A stretch of 32,467 bases of DNA from a virus: the IMG/VR virus record IMGVR_UViG_3300013181_000003, positions 1 to 32,467 of that record, one strand, 5' to 3'. This document shows positions 1-7,389 of this stretch, one piece after another. Each line of letters opens with the position of its first letter. Within the stretch, counting starts at the first letter, position 1. The notes under the pieces are model-generated. The model searched no databases. It was not told where the DNA came from and saw only the letters and a list, made by a program, of their open reading frames with translations. The position numbers were made by a program, and so were the translations under genes.

Positions 1-14
1 TTTGTTGCTTTCAT
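1..14 (-). CDS. Start of a further gene, cut by the left edge
   Basis: An ATG on the minus strand overlaps the TAA of the preceding small gene (TAATG), the same coupling seen elsewhere in this phage. Only the first four or five codons (M-K-A-T) lie inside the window, so no product can be named. The call rests on the overlap alone. Confidence 0.3.
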
Positions 15-112
15 TACGGTAAATAGTAAGTTAATGTTCCTAATATAATTAAAAATATTAATACTACTATGTAAGTAATAACTGCCCATGTATAAAATTC
101 TTTTTTTTCCAT
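14..112 (-). CDS. Small single-pass membrane protein (32 aa)
   Basis: A 32-residue frame that starts ATG and ends TAA. It has a charged N-terminus (MEKKEF) followed by one hydrophobic helix of about 20 residues rich in Ile, Val and Leu, then a short polar tail. It begins 12 bases after the preceding gene stops, and its stop overlaps the next start. Function is unknown. Its size and topology would fit a phage-encoded membrane peptide. The position inside a packed cistron string is the main support. Confidence 0.5.
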   Translation of the reverse strand: MEKKEFYTWAVITYIVVLIFLIILGTLTYYLP

Positions 113-123
113 ATTCTTTTTTT

Positions 124-327
124 TTATCCATAAAACTGAAGATACATTTTTATAGCATCCTCTTCATTACTTGCATTAAAGCTACTACCAGTATATTTAC
201 CATCTTTGAATATTTTAAACCAAGTAAATCCCATACCATATTGACTATTAAAATAATCTTCCATCGCATCAAAATTTGATTGTTCATTATTATTTTCTCT
301 AATTGCTTTTAAATCTTTAATTTCCAT
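124..327 (-). CDS. Hypothetical protein (67 aa)
   Basis: This small soluble protein begins MEIKDLKAIRE and contains an aromatic stretch (GMGFTWFKIFKDGKYTGSSF) like a two- or three-stranded sheet, followed by a short acidic helix. It is the first gene after the structured terminator that closes the terminase operon. I do not recognise the family. The ATG is preceded by an A/T-rich leader without a Shine-Dalgarno sequence, as is usual here. Confidence 0.6.
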   Translation of the reverse strand: MEIKDLKAIRENNNEQSNFDAMEDYFNSQYGMGFTWFKIFKDGKYTGSSFNASNEEDAIKMYLQFYG

Positions 328-350
328 AGTTATTTGTTTTTTGTTGTTTT

Positions 351-402
351 AAAAAGGTGCTGCCCTTTCGGCCTAGGTTCCTATATGGGTTATCAGCACC
401 TT
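351..402 (-). terminator. Rho-independent terminator with a structured loop, downstream of the large terminase gene
   Basis: On the minus strand a perfect 9-bp stem (AAGGTGCTG, 394-402, with CAGCACCTT, 354-362) is followed by a short U run. The 31-nt apical region is unusually long and GC-rich for this genome. It can form inner pairs (CCC with GGG, and a GAAA-capped GCC/GGC). The U run exists only in minus-strand transcripts, so the element reads as the end of the terminase operon. The rest of the 328-482 gap holds only a weaker imperfect inverted repeat at about 408-436. Confidence 0.6.
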
Positions 403-482
403 GACAAACACATTCATAGCTAATGTAGGTGTTTTTAACAAACTATCAACATTAATTATAAATTTTAACATTTCTTTAACAT

Positions 483-1655
483 TTACCAGATATGATACTC
501 TCCTTTATTAGGATCTTGTAATTGAGATGTTAAAGCATATCTAGCTGCATCTATAGCATGATCTCCAGACATAGGGTTAGGCTTTTGCTGTACATTACCT
601 TGTTTATCTTTTAGCCAAACATAACCTTGTAATTCTTTTATTAAGTTTTTAGATCTCTGTGTGACAAATATTTTATTCTGATTAATTAGATTGATTCCAT
701 ATACAATACTATCTCTTCCTTTGCTAACAGGAAATATCTGATGACCATAACTGTTTAATTCTGCTATTGATTTAGGTTCTGCACTATCTGCCCATATTGC
801 TCCTAGTATATCGTTATTCTTTATGAATTGACTTATGTGTGAGTTTAGCATACCTTTTCTATAGAGTACTTCATCAAATATATATGCATCATCTAGTTTG
901 TATAGTGCTACTAATCCTGCTTCGTCGATACTATATCCGAAATCTAACCCGTGACATAATAATCTAGCATTTGGTGGTATTACTTCTATTTGTTTCCAGT
1001 CAGGTATACATGCTCCTTCTAATGTACCTATCTCTCCTAATCCATAAACTCTCCACCAATTTGCCCAATAAGTGCTGTTAGATGCTTTCTCTCGAGCTTT
1101 CTCAATTTCTTTAACAATACTATCAGGAAGTTGATTATTGTCCTTATAAGTTAATGTAATAAAGTCAGAATCTTCTGTATTAACTAATTCTTTATCTACC
1201 CAGAATAAATTAGTTGGATTATAATCAAGCCAGATGTTTCCAGAAGTACGTATAGATAATTGCTGGTAAGCTTCAAAGGTTACATTGTTACACTCATTAA
1301 TAAACAAATCTGTTCTTCTAGATCCTCTTAACTTATCTGGCTGGTCTGTAGAAAAGAACTCTATATAACTACCATTGCTAAATGTATACTTTAATGTTGT
1401 TCTATTATACTTCTCTTCGTAATATCTGTTTAATCCTTTTAGGATGTTTAGAAAGTCTTTTAATGCTCCTCTTCGTAAATGTGGTACTGATTCTGATACT
1501 ACACTTATCTCGCTTCCTTCATTTCTTATTGCTTGATCTATCAGAATAGATAAAATAGCTATTGTTTTTCCTGCTGATGATCCTCCTCTGACAATCTTAA
1601 CTCTCTTGTCTAGTTTAAGCAGTTTGTCAAACGCTATCGTTTTCTTTACACGCAT
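483..1655 (-). CDS. terL: Terminase large subunit (TerL)
   Basis: The DNA-packaging motor of the phage: an N-terminal ATPase plus a C-terminal RNase H-like headful or end-cutting nuclease. Visible are Walker A RGGSSAGKT (residues 23-31), a Walker B-like strand RTDLFINEC (114-122) and a coupling motif LDYNPTN (143-149). Nuclease acidic residues are D238 in GLDFGY, D290 in WADSAE, and D365 and D369 in SGDHAIDAARYA. The 390-residue length and motif pattern fit the PBSX/Terminase_3 group. The start overlaps the stop of the small-subunit gene (TAATG). Walker B reads N-E where D-E is usual; E121 is present as the likely catalytic carboxylate. Confidence 0.95.
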   Translation of the reverse strand: MRVKKTIAFDKLLKLDKRVKIVRGGSSAGKTIAILSILIDQAIRNEGSEISVVSESVPHLRRGALKDFLNILKGLNRYYEEKYNRTTLKYTFSNGSYIEFFSTDQPDKLRGSRRTDLFINECNNVTFEAYQQLSIRTSGNIWLDYNPTNLFWVDKELVNTEDSDFITLTYKDNNQLPDSIVKEIEKAREKASNSTYWANWWRVYGLGEIGTLEGACIPDWKQIEVIPPNARLLCHGLDFGYSIDEAGLVALYKLDDAYIFDEVLYRKGMLNSHISQFIKNNDILGAIWADSAEPKSIAELNSYGHQIFPVSKGRDSIVYGINLINQNKIFVTQRSKNLIKELQGYVWLKDKQGNVQQKPNPMSGDHAIDAARYALTSQLQDPNKGEYHIW

Positions 1656-1885
1656 TACTCAATAAACAGGGGAGTGTCTTCGTTTATTGTAATATCTTTT
1701 GTTTCTTTTGGTTTACCAGCATAATAATTATAAAACAGCTGGACATACTTAAAGTCTCCTCTTTCTACTCCTTCTTTCAGAGCTATATATGCAGCATCTT
1801 CTAATGGACTTAACTTTTCTATTAAGTTAATCTCATCTGCTTTAGATTTTCTACCTGCTCCTTGTCTTTTTCCTCCATGTGCCAT
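1655..1885 (-). CDS. terS: Probable terminase small subunit
   Basis: A 76-residue protein starting MAHGGKRQGAGRKSK, a basic Gly/Arg-rich N-terminal arm common in phage small terminases and related DNA-binding proteins. A helical segment follows (residues 18-55) and then an acidic tail. It lies directly before the large terminase and overlaps it by one base. The position and the DNA-binding arm support a role in recognising phage DNA for packaging. It is shorter than many small terminases (usually above 130 aa), so another DNA-binding role remains possible. Confidence 0.65.
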   Translation of the reverse strand: MAHGGKRQGAGRKSKADEINLIEKLSPLEDAAYIALKEGVERGDFKYVQLFYNYYAGKPKETKDITINEDTPLFIE

Positions 1886-1937
1886 AACTTGAAAAAATTT
1901 GATTAATCAATAGTACAATAAAAAATGTTATCATTTG

Positions 1938-2351
1938 TTAATCAAGCATATTAACTTGCTCATACTTTTTTTTAAGTTCCTCGTATTGTTTTTTTAGCTC
2001 TAGATAATTATCTAATATTCTCTCTATATTGTATTCTATCTTTTTATCTGCTTCATCGTACCCTAAATGTTCTTTAAATTTTGTATTTAGTTTACTATAG
2101 GTATTTAGTAATCCTTCGTCTTGCTTTAACCAAAATGGCAACGCATCTGATGCATGCATAACTGTTGCGTGGTTTTTACCTACAGATTTTCCTATTTTAA
2201 TATAAGTCATATTAGTGTACTTACGTAGTAACGCGTAATACATTGCTCTTGTTTCTACAAAATCTCTGTCTCTGCAGTTTTTAACAGATGGACTATCTAG
2301 ATCTATATTAGTCTCTTCTTTTATTATATTTTTTAATTCGTCCGTAATCAT
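1938..2351 (-). CDS. DnaA domain IV-like DNA-binding protein
   Basis: Residues about 28-72 resemble the C-terminal helix-turn-helix of the bacterial replication initiator DnaA, including a GKNHATVMHA segment (59-68 region) that matches the DnaA signature G-x-D-H-T-T-V-L-H-A. The AAA+ domain of DnaA is absent. The C-terminal third (about 106-133) is Lys/Glu-rich and likely a coiled coil, which could mediate dimerisation. In a replication cluster with a helicase and an SSB-like gene, it may mark the phage origin or recruit or compete with host DnaA (inference). It is 53 bases upstream of the terminase small-subunit gene. Confidence 0.8.
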   Translation of the reverse strand: MITDELKNIIKEETNIDLDSPSVKNCRDRDFVETRAMYYALLRKYTNMTYIKIGKSVGKNHATVMHASDALPFWLKQDEGLLNTYSKLNTKFKEHLGYDEADKKIEYNIERILDNYLELKKQYEELKKKYEQVNMLD

Positions 2352-2511
2352 AATATTTGTTTTCGTTAATTGCTTTTAATATTCCAGCACATGCTTCGTA
2401 GTTTTCTAAAATTTCATAAAGCTTTATAGCTCTTTCTAACTCATCAACAGATGCGCCAGAGGCTAAATCCATAAGTGCCATCAGATAATACTTTTCTATT
2501 TGCTCGTCCAT
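2308..2511 (-). CDS. Hypothetical protein (67 aa)
   Basis: A small, mostly helical acidic protein (two helices at about 3-40) with a basic tail ending KKYNKRRD. Its ATG overlaps the stop of the nuclease gene (TAATG), which supports translation by coupling. Its own 3' end overlaps the DnaA-like gene by 44 bases, longer than other overlaps here. No family is recognised. Confidence 0.55.
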   Translation of the reverse strand: MDEQIEKYYLMALMDLASGASVDELERAIKLYEILENYEACAGILKAINENKYYDYGRIKKYNKRRD

Positions 2512-3539
2512 TAGGCCAAGGTATCTCGTATAACATAATTATTTAGTTCTTCTTCTTTGTTTATAAAATACTTTTCATAGACCCTAAGTCCATATTCTAA
2601 TTTTTGTTTGCCTGATTCATAAAATAATTCTTCACAATCATATATTCCTAGATCTCCTGATGTTTTATCTATCACAAAGAAATAAAAACTTTTATAATCT
2701 ACCTTAAATAAATTACAATATATATATAATTGAACATCATAAGAGTATTTCTTTGCAGACCATTTAAATGCTTTTAGATCAGAAGTAGTTTTTAAATCTG
2801 CTACAAATCCATCTCCTAGTACATCTGCTTTAGCTCTGAACGGATAACCATGTAATATATCAAAACCAGGTTTTTCAAATTCTGAATCCCTAGTTAACTC
2901 TTGCCACATTTCATTTTGCTTTAACGCATCAACAGTATACATAGCTTTATCATATTCTCTTCTTGTATATACAAATTGATCTGTTCCTACTTCTGCTACT
3001 TTATCTTTATATTTTTTTGTTGTTGCTGATTGTACTTCTACAATATGGCATAAGCTGTCTAACTTTTCAGGTTCTAATGCTGCTAAGTGTATTAGTCTTC
3101 CTGTTTTAAATGCTGGACTATCTGTTTTATAATTTAAACTTCTTGCGTAGCTTTTAGGTGAATCGATTAGATATTTAATAGCAGATGAACTAAGGGCATA
3201 TTTTCCAAGCTCTCCGTAATAAAAAGAGTCATCATACATTTTCTTTAATAATTCTTCTTTATCGTACACATCTCCGTTTAATAATCTGATTTGTTCAAAT
3301 CTATCTTTTTTAGCATGTATTGATTTCATCTCTGGTATAGATATAAAACATGTATTGTTTGAATTATAACTTGGTGTTATGTTCATTAATAACGCGTCTA
3401 TCTCTCTAGGTCTAGTAAATTTAAACTCTTCTTCATTAATCTTTATACATAAACCTTCGCTTGCCCATTTTTTAAAGTTTATTTTAGGCGTCATAAATGT
3501 TATGTTTTTCCAATTTGCTTTCTTAATTACTTGCTTCAT
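2511..3539 (-). CDS. PD-(D/E)XK nuclease, exonuclease VIII-like (DUF3799-type)
   Basis: Residues about 115-325 show the layout of phage RecE/DUF3799-type nucleases. There is an entry helix with LSSSAIKYLIDSPKSYA, the GRLIH segment (147-151), KAD (237-239), the catalytic strand DLKTT (D248, K250) and the helix YDVQLYIY (267-274). Such enzymes resect double-stranded ends for phage recombination or degrade DNA for nucleotides. The first 110 residues form an extra N-terminal region I do not recognise. The protein (342 aa) is longer than a lone DUF3799 domain. The gene overlaps the end of the MazG gene by 17 bases and is coupled to the next gene. Confidence 0.8.
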   Translation of the reverse strand: MKQVIKKANWKNITFMTPKINFKKWASEGLCIKINEEEFKFTRPREIDALLMNITPSYNSNNTCFISIPEMKSIHAKKDRFEQIRLLNGDVYDKEELLKKMYDDSFYYGELGKYALSSSAIKYLIDSPKSYARSLNYKTDSPAFKTGRLIHLAALEPEKLDSLCHIVEVQSATTKKYKDKVAEVGTDQFVYTRREYDKAMYTVDALKQNEMWQELTRDSEFEKPGFDILHGYPFRAKADVLGDGFVADLKTTSDLKAFKWSAKKYSYDVQLYIYCNLFKVDYKSFYFFVIDKTSGDLGIYDCEELFYESGKQKLEYGLRVYEKYFINKEEELNNYVIRDTLA

Positions 3540-3825
3540 CTTTTACAAATGTATTATTTATCATTTTACCTTTTCTGTCTTTAATCTGATCATAAGCACT
3601 ATCTATACAGTGTTCAACTTCATATCCGTATAAATGTGATAGATTAGTTAGTACTACTATCATATCTCCTATTGCGTCTACTATTTCAGGTTTATCGTCT
3701 TTTAGTATTGCTTTTGATAGTTCACCTGCTTCTTCAATTAATTTTACTAATTGTGTTTTTGCGTCTCCGTTTTCATATAAACCTCTTTCTTCTGCCCACG
3801 CTCTTATTAATTCAAATCTATTCAT
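3523..3825 (-). CDS. MazG-like nucleotide pyrophosphohydrolase
   Basis: A 100-residue all-alpha NTP pyrophosphatase. The metal-binding signature is present: EEAGE with E31, E32 and E35, followed by E47, D50 and D54 in EIVDAIGD. Family members hydrolyse (d)NTPs to monophosphates and pyrophosphate. Phage copies are thought to shape the nucleotide pool or lower host (p)ppGpp. It sits directly downstream of the thymidylate-synthase-like gene, so a role in clearing an unwanted dNTP or supplying a dNMP to that enzyme is an attractive inference. Confidence 0.85.
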   Translation of the reverse strand: MNRFELIRAWAEERGLYENGDAKTQLVKLIEEAGELSKAILKDDKPEIVDAIGDMIVVLTNLSHLYGYEVEHCIDSAYDQIKDRKGKMINNTFVKDEASN

Positions 3826-4456
3826 TATTTCTATTTAAAAAATTATTATATATATGTAAGTTCTGAGAAAAATGATAATAATAACCTATTTTAAGTTCTA
3901 ATCTTTTACTCATCTCTTCTTGCAATTTGCTAAAACAATATTGGTCATTACAAAAACCAAACCATAAATCGTTTGATCTCATAAGCACACTCATGTTTAA
4001 TCTATTATTTAATATACTAAAATTAACAGCATATGTGCATGGTGTGTCGTTTTCAAAATTATATCTTTCTTTTGCATTGTATATACTTATACTTGCTCTT
4101 CTACTATCTGGATTATTTTTTAATTCATCTACTACATAATCCAATTGATTATTCTGCATCCAATGATAACCGTAATTAGAATTAACATTACCTGAAGCAT
4201 CCATACATGAATACCAGATTTTTGCTTTCTTTGCAATTTCTTCTGCATTTGGATTACCTGACAAATACCATTGCCATTCGTATTGTGCATACTTCTGACT
4301 CCAATTACGAAACTTTTCTGTTATATTATTTTCCATAGGATCTTTCAGATAAAACCCTACATTCAATACAGCTCTTGTATCTTTAATATCTATACCATCA
4401 TCTGATATTTTATTATACAGAAACCTAAATGCTTCGTTAGCGTTATCAAATGTCAT
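3818..4456 (-). CDS. Thymidylate synthase-fold enzyme, possible dCMP hydroxymethylase
   Basis: The protein carries the thymidylate synthase landmarks in order: YGYHWM (residues 95-100), the paired arginines RR (119-120), the catalytic cysteine C140 in DTPCTYAVNF, RSNDLWFG (160-167), and HIY near the C-terminus (H201, Y203). At the place of the Asn that contacts the pyrimidine in dUMP-specific enzymes (E. coli N177, in LPFN), this protein has Asp (D171 in GFCND). T4 dCMP hydroxymethylase has Asp there too, so dCMP may be the substrate. At 212 residues it is shorter than ThyA. I chose the ATG at 4456 over an in-frame TTG nine bases upstream. It overlaps the upstream gene by 11 bases. Confidence 0.8.
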   Translation of the reverse strand: MTFDNANEAFRFLYNKISDDGIDIKDTRAVLNVGFYLKDPMENNITEKFRNWSQKYAQYEWQWYLSGNPNAEEIAKKAKIWYSCMDASGNVNSNYGYHWMQNNQLDYVVDELKNNPDSRRASISIYNAKERYNFENDTPCTYAVNFSILNNRLNMSVLMRSNDLWFGFCNDQYCFSKLQEEMSKRLELKIGYYYHFSQNLHIYNNFLNRNNE

Positions 4457-4712
4457 TTTGCTCAAGGTTATTTAATGATGCTAAATAAGCTACCGCATCT
4501 AATAAGTTATCTTCTTTATAGTGGTATGCTTCTCTTGCTAGTTTCATAGCAACCATACAAAGATGCATATCTCTGTTGGTTATATCTTTACCTGTCATAC
4601 GTGATGCAAGGTCTGCTGCTCTCTGCATTGTTTCAAGCATAGGACCATACATTCTTTCTTTTTCTTCGCCTCTTGCGTTTATTATTTCGTCTGCTTTTCT
4701 AAGTATGTTCAT
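4446..4712 (-). CDS. DUF6378-like small protein
   Basis: An 88-residue helical protein with the pattern I associate with phage DUF6378 proteins: R-x-Y-G near residue 20-23, an I-T/N-x-D-M stretch, then MVAMKLAR (53-60) and a conserved acidic EDNLLDAVAYLA (67-78). The spaced acidic residues and helices recall a distant MazG-like fold, but I cannot assign an activity. It is co-transcribed with the thymidylate-synthase-like and MazG genes, so a nucleotide-metabolism role is possible. Confidence 0.65.
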   Translation of the reverse strand: MNILRKADEIINARGEEKERMYGPMLETMQRAADLASRMTGKDITNRDMHLCMVAMKLAREAYHYKEDNLLDAVAYLASLNNLEQNDI

Positions 4713-4745
4713 TTGTTTTATTTAAAGTTAATATAAAGTTAATAA

Positions 4746-5060
4746 TTATAATCCTAATTTTTTACTTTGATTATACTTTTTTACAATTTTATTTGCTTCT
4801 TCTAATTCTTTCTCTACTCTTCTTGCTCTTTCAAGAGCTCTGATTTTATCAGACCTATATGATTCTATAGTTTTATCATATGTTTTTCTTTCATACTCTA
4901 AGTGTGCTACATAAATTCCTATTTCTGCTAAACAGGTTTTACAGAGTTTTATGTCTTTGTTATCTGATTGTTTACCCCATTGGATTAACTTGTTTCCAAG
5001 GGTTTCATAGTTTGTTAGATATTCTAGTTCTTTTATTAGTTCCATTTTATTTGTATTCAT
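4746..5060 (-). CDS. Hypothetical coiled-coil protein with a CxxC motif
   Basis: 104 residues with a single CKTC motif (C40, C43) followed by a long charged helix (about 54-98) rich in Lys, Arg and Glu that should form a coiled coil. The protein type recurs in flavobacterial phage replication clusters as far as I know, but no function is established. The ATG overlaps the end of the upstream gene by 14 bases. Confidence 0.6.
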   Translation of the reverse strand: MNTNKMELIKELEYLTNYETLGNKLIQWGKQSDNKDIKLCKTCLAEIGIYVAHLEYERKTYDKTIESYRSDKIRALERARRVEKELEEANKIVKKYNQSKKLGL

Positions 5061-5448
5061 TATAAATTGCTTTTAACTTATTGTAAACCTGATTTACAAA
5101 ACAAGGACTACAATTAGTCATTTTTTTCTTATCCTTAAATACTCTATTATATATTTCAAGTATTCTATCTGGATCTTTTATTTGATTGCTTTCATTTTTA
5201 AAAGTTAAATCTAAAAAATTAAATTCATCTTCTGTTAATAATTCTGGCATTAAATAAGGAAACAGATCATTTAGTTTCTTTTTTCTTTTATCGCATCCAC
5301 AATCTGCGTCTAATGCATCTGCTACTGTATCTACTACTTTTTTAATTCCTGTTGCTTTAGTTATCTTCTCAACAGTATCACCAAATCCTTTTTCAGATCT
5401 AGCTTTATGATATTCAAAGTTTGCTTTAAATGTATTATAATCGCTCAT
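5047..5448 (-). CDS. Hypothetical four-cysteine protein (possible zinc site)
   Basis: 133 residues. Two cysteine pairs, CGC (C50, C52) followed by DKRKKKLN, and CSPC (C113, C116), could together bind one zinc ion. The DCGCDKRK motif is one I have seen in Bacteroidetes phage proteins of unknown role. The middle is helical and acidic; the N-terminal 40 residues are polar. It overlaps the sigma-like gene by 14 bases. Confidence 0.6.
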   Translation of the reverse strand: MSDYNTFKANFEYHKARSEKGFGDTVEKITKATGIKKVVDTVADALDADCGCDKRKKKLNDLFPYLMPELLTEDEFNFLDLTFKNESNQIKDPDRILEIYNRVFKDKKKMTNCSPCFVNQVYNKLKAIYNEYK

Positions 5449-5974
5449 AATCTTCGTTTTTGTAATCTTCGTAATCTTCTGATAATTTATCTTTAATTAT
5501 ATTTTTTGCGTTTTTTAATGAATTAAATATACTTACCCAACTAATTTTTGTTTCTGCTGCAATCTTTCTGATACTCATGTTTGTATCTCTGTAAAGTATA
5601 AAAAGTTTTTTATCATACCAATGCCAATCTTCTATTTCTTTGTCTATTTTTTCACAGATCATATTATAAGCTTCTTGTTCTCTTAAATCAGATTTATCTT
5701 CTAACTGAAGGATACCATCATCGATAGAAACTTTACTAACTTTACGTTTTGAATTATAGTATAAATAATAAGTAGTACGTAAAGTGAAATACATGTAACC
5801 CCTACGAATAGTACCATTCTCAATAACTTTTTCTGGTTTAGCATATTTATGTAATATTAAATAACTCTCTTGTACAATATCTTCTGCATAATCATATTCA
5901 CCAAATCCATTAACAATTCTGATCCACTCTTTATGTTGTTTAGCTACTATTCCTAACCACTCAGCTGTTCCCAT
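5435..5974 (-). CDS. Sigma-70-like factor (phage transcription regulator)
   Basis: The protein has the two-part layout of small sigma factors. A region 2-like helix with AEDIVQESYLIL (residues 30-41) is joined by an acidic linker to a C-terminal helix-turn-helix (MSIRKIAAETKISWVSIFNSLKNA, about 133-156), as in region 4. It could redirect host RNA polymerase to phage promoters. I chose ATG at 5974 (MGTAEWLG...) because related proteins I know begin near here. A GTG 33 bases upstream would add 11 residues and overlap the previous gene by 55 bases. Similarity is clear in pattern but the protein is divergent, and DNA binding without true sigma activity is possible. Confidence 0.65.
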   Translation of the reverse strand: MGTAEWLGIVAKQHKEWIRIVNGFGEYDYAEDIVQESYLILHKYAKPEKVIENGTIRRGYMYFTLRTTYYLYYNSKRKVSKVSIDDGILQLEDKSDLREQEAYNMICEKIDKEIEDWHWYDKKLFILYRDTNMSIRKIAAETKISWVSIFNSLKNAKNIIKDKLSEDYEDYKNEDYERL

Positions 5975-6165
5975 TTCACTGTAACATTTATAAAACCAAC
6001 GCAACACTGTAGTGTGTATTCGTCAAATCCATCATCGTATTGTTCTTTGTGATATAGGAAACCTATCATAATACCTTTTATAAGTGCAATATAAATGTCT
6101 GCATTTTTAACATGCCCTATCATTACAAATATCGTCATTAAAACAAGTAGTATAATAAGTATCAA
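5953..6165 (-). CDS. Small membrane protein (70 aa)
   Basis: The N-terminal 18 residues are almost wholly hydrophobic (ILIILLVLMTIFVMIG), a transmembrane segment. A second weaker hydrophobic part (IALIKGIMIGFLY) follows, and then an acidic YDDGFDEYTLQ region. The start is TTG, overlapping the helicase stop (TTGA), so translation is probably coupled. The GFLYHKEQYDDGFDEYT pattern resembles small proteins in other flavobacterial phages. Function is unknown. Confidence 0.55.
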   Translation of the reverse strand: MILIILLVLMTIFVMIGHVKNADIYIALIKGIMIGFLYHKEQYDDGFDEYTLQCCVGFINVTVKWEQLSG

Positions 6166-7064
6166 AATAATAAATCTTTTGTTTTTTCTGTTAATTCTTT
6201 ATCCATGAAAGTAAAACCTATATTATTTAATAACATTTTTAATTTTATAGGTTCATCAAAAGGAGTACATCTTCCTCCTGTTTCCATTTCTTTAATTTTT
6301 AATATGTAAAGATTAGAATAAATCCAATCTGTTGGATGAGATGTATATCGATGTATACAAATCAGATCATCACATCTATTACCCCATTTACCTCCACCTT
6401 CTACACTTGCCATGTTAAGTGGCATAGGTAATCCTTCATATTCATGACCTTTAGGATGTGTCCTTCTTAATGCTTCTGTTACTCCATGAGCATTTAAAAA
6501 TACAGTAATATTATTTTTCTTTGCAAATAATCTAAACTCTGTACTTACTTGATAATCGTACTCGTGTCCTCCTACTTCTCTATATAGTTGTTTATCTTTT
6601 ACTAAAGAGTTATATGGATCTATAAGTATCGCATGATAATCCCATGCTTCTTTGATTTGTTTTGCTTCTACTAAAAGTTCTGAATAAGTGTAAAGCTCTT
6701 CTACATCTATGATCTTAAAATATTTATCAGACCAATTTAATGCATCTTGTATCTCTGCGTCTTCTGCCTGCGTTATAGGCTTACGCATTTTAAACTCTAC
6801 TATTTTTCTTTGTACTGATTGAGGTGTGTTTTCTGATGACCAGATCAGAAATCTCTTTTTGTGTTTCAGAGCCCAGACAACGAATAAATACAATATAACA
6901 GTTGTCTTTCCAACATTCGCATGTCCAATTAATAAATTAAAATTTCCCTGCTTATATCGTAAATATTCGTCTATCTCTGGGTGTCCTATCTTTAACCCTT
7001 CTTTTACTCTTCCGTGTTTTATATCTAGTAATTTTTTAAATATCGAGGAAGAGTTTACTATCAT
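6162..7064 (-). CDS. DnaB-like replicative helicase (RecA-fold ATPase)
   Basis: A 300-residue RecA-type ATPase. Walker A is GHANVGKT (47-54). A catalytic Glu sits in SSEN (E78), Walker B is AILIDPYNS (D149), and a sensor-like FLNAHG (H193) follows. The N-terminal GLKIGHPEIDEYL resembles the entry to the DnaB C-terminal domain. There is no DnaB N-terminal collar and no primase domain, so it would need host primase or a primase outside the window. It sits directly downstream of the SSB-like gene. Confidence 0.85.
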   Translation of the reverse strand: MIVNSSSIFKKLLDIKHGRVKEGLKIGHPEIDEYLRYKQGNFNLLIGHANVGKTTVILYLFVVWALKHKKRFLIWSSENTPQSVQRKIVEFKMRKPITQAEDAEIQDALNWSDKYFKIIDVEELYTYSELLVEAKQIKEAWDYHAILIDPYNSLVKDKQLYREVGGHEYDYQVSTEFRLFAKKNNITVFLNAHGVTEALRRTHPKGHEYEGLPMPLNMASVEGGGKWGNRCDDLICIHRYTSHPTDWIYSNLYILKIKEMETGGRCTPFDEPIKLKMLLNNIGFTFMDKELTEKTKDLLF

Positions 7065-7076
7065 TTTAGTTTAATT

Positions 7077-7388
7077 TTAGAAAGGTAAGTTATCTGCTCT
7101 GTCTGGCATTTGGTCTGCCGTTGATGTTTCTGCAACTCTGTTGACGATTTTCCAACCAGTTACATTAATATAATATTTTCCTTTATACTCATTAGATCTT
7201 AAGTTAATAGCTATAGTAACTTCATCTCCAACTTTAAGGGTGTTTACTAAATCTATATTTTGGTTAACAAATTCCACTGGTATTTTTTGTGGATATTTAC
7301 CTGGAGTTTCTATTAATACAATTTTCTTTTTAAACTGTTTAATAGTTTCTAAATCTCCTATAGATTTTATAGTTCCTAATAATTCCAT
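7077..7388 (-). CDS. DUF3127-type OB-fold protein, probable ssDNA-binding
   Basis: Residues about 1-84 match the DUF3127 pattern: KYPQKIPVEFVNQ followed by LKVGDEVTIAINLRSNEYKGKYY and a closing Trp (VTGWKIV). This family, common in Bacteroidetes and their phages, has an OB-fold look. The C-terminus ends DRADNLPF, an acidic tip with terminal Pro-Phe like that of SSB proteins, which recruits replication partners. The helicase follows 12 bases later. I infer a single-strand DNA-binding role. Confidence 0.8.
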   Translation of the reverse strand: MELLGTIKSIGDLETIKQFKKKIVLIETPGKYPQKIPVEFVNQNIDLVNTLKVGDEVTIAINLRSNEYKGKYYINVTGWKIVNRVAETSTADQMPDRADNLPF

Positions 7389-7389
7389 T

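Noticed and set aside
88-279. Plus-strand open frame of 63 codons at the left end
   Set aside because: It lies antisense to two minus-strand small genes, is dominated by Phe/Ile/Lys from AT-rich DNA, and every supported gene is on the minus strand.
408-436. Imperfect inverted repeat as a second terminator
   Set aside because: Several mismatches interrupt the stem and there is no proper T run after it in minus-strand transcripts.
4457-4465. TTG start giving a 215-residue thymidylate-synthase-like protein
   Set aside because: An ATG nine bases later gives a shorter overlap with the upstream gene and keeps all conserved motifs.
4723-4741. Tandem TAACTTTA boxes before the DUF6378-like gene, looking like -7 promoter elements
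   Set aside because: No TTTG- or TTTA-like box lies 19 bases upstream of either copy, and the gap is too short and AT-rich to judge.
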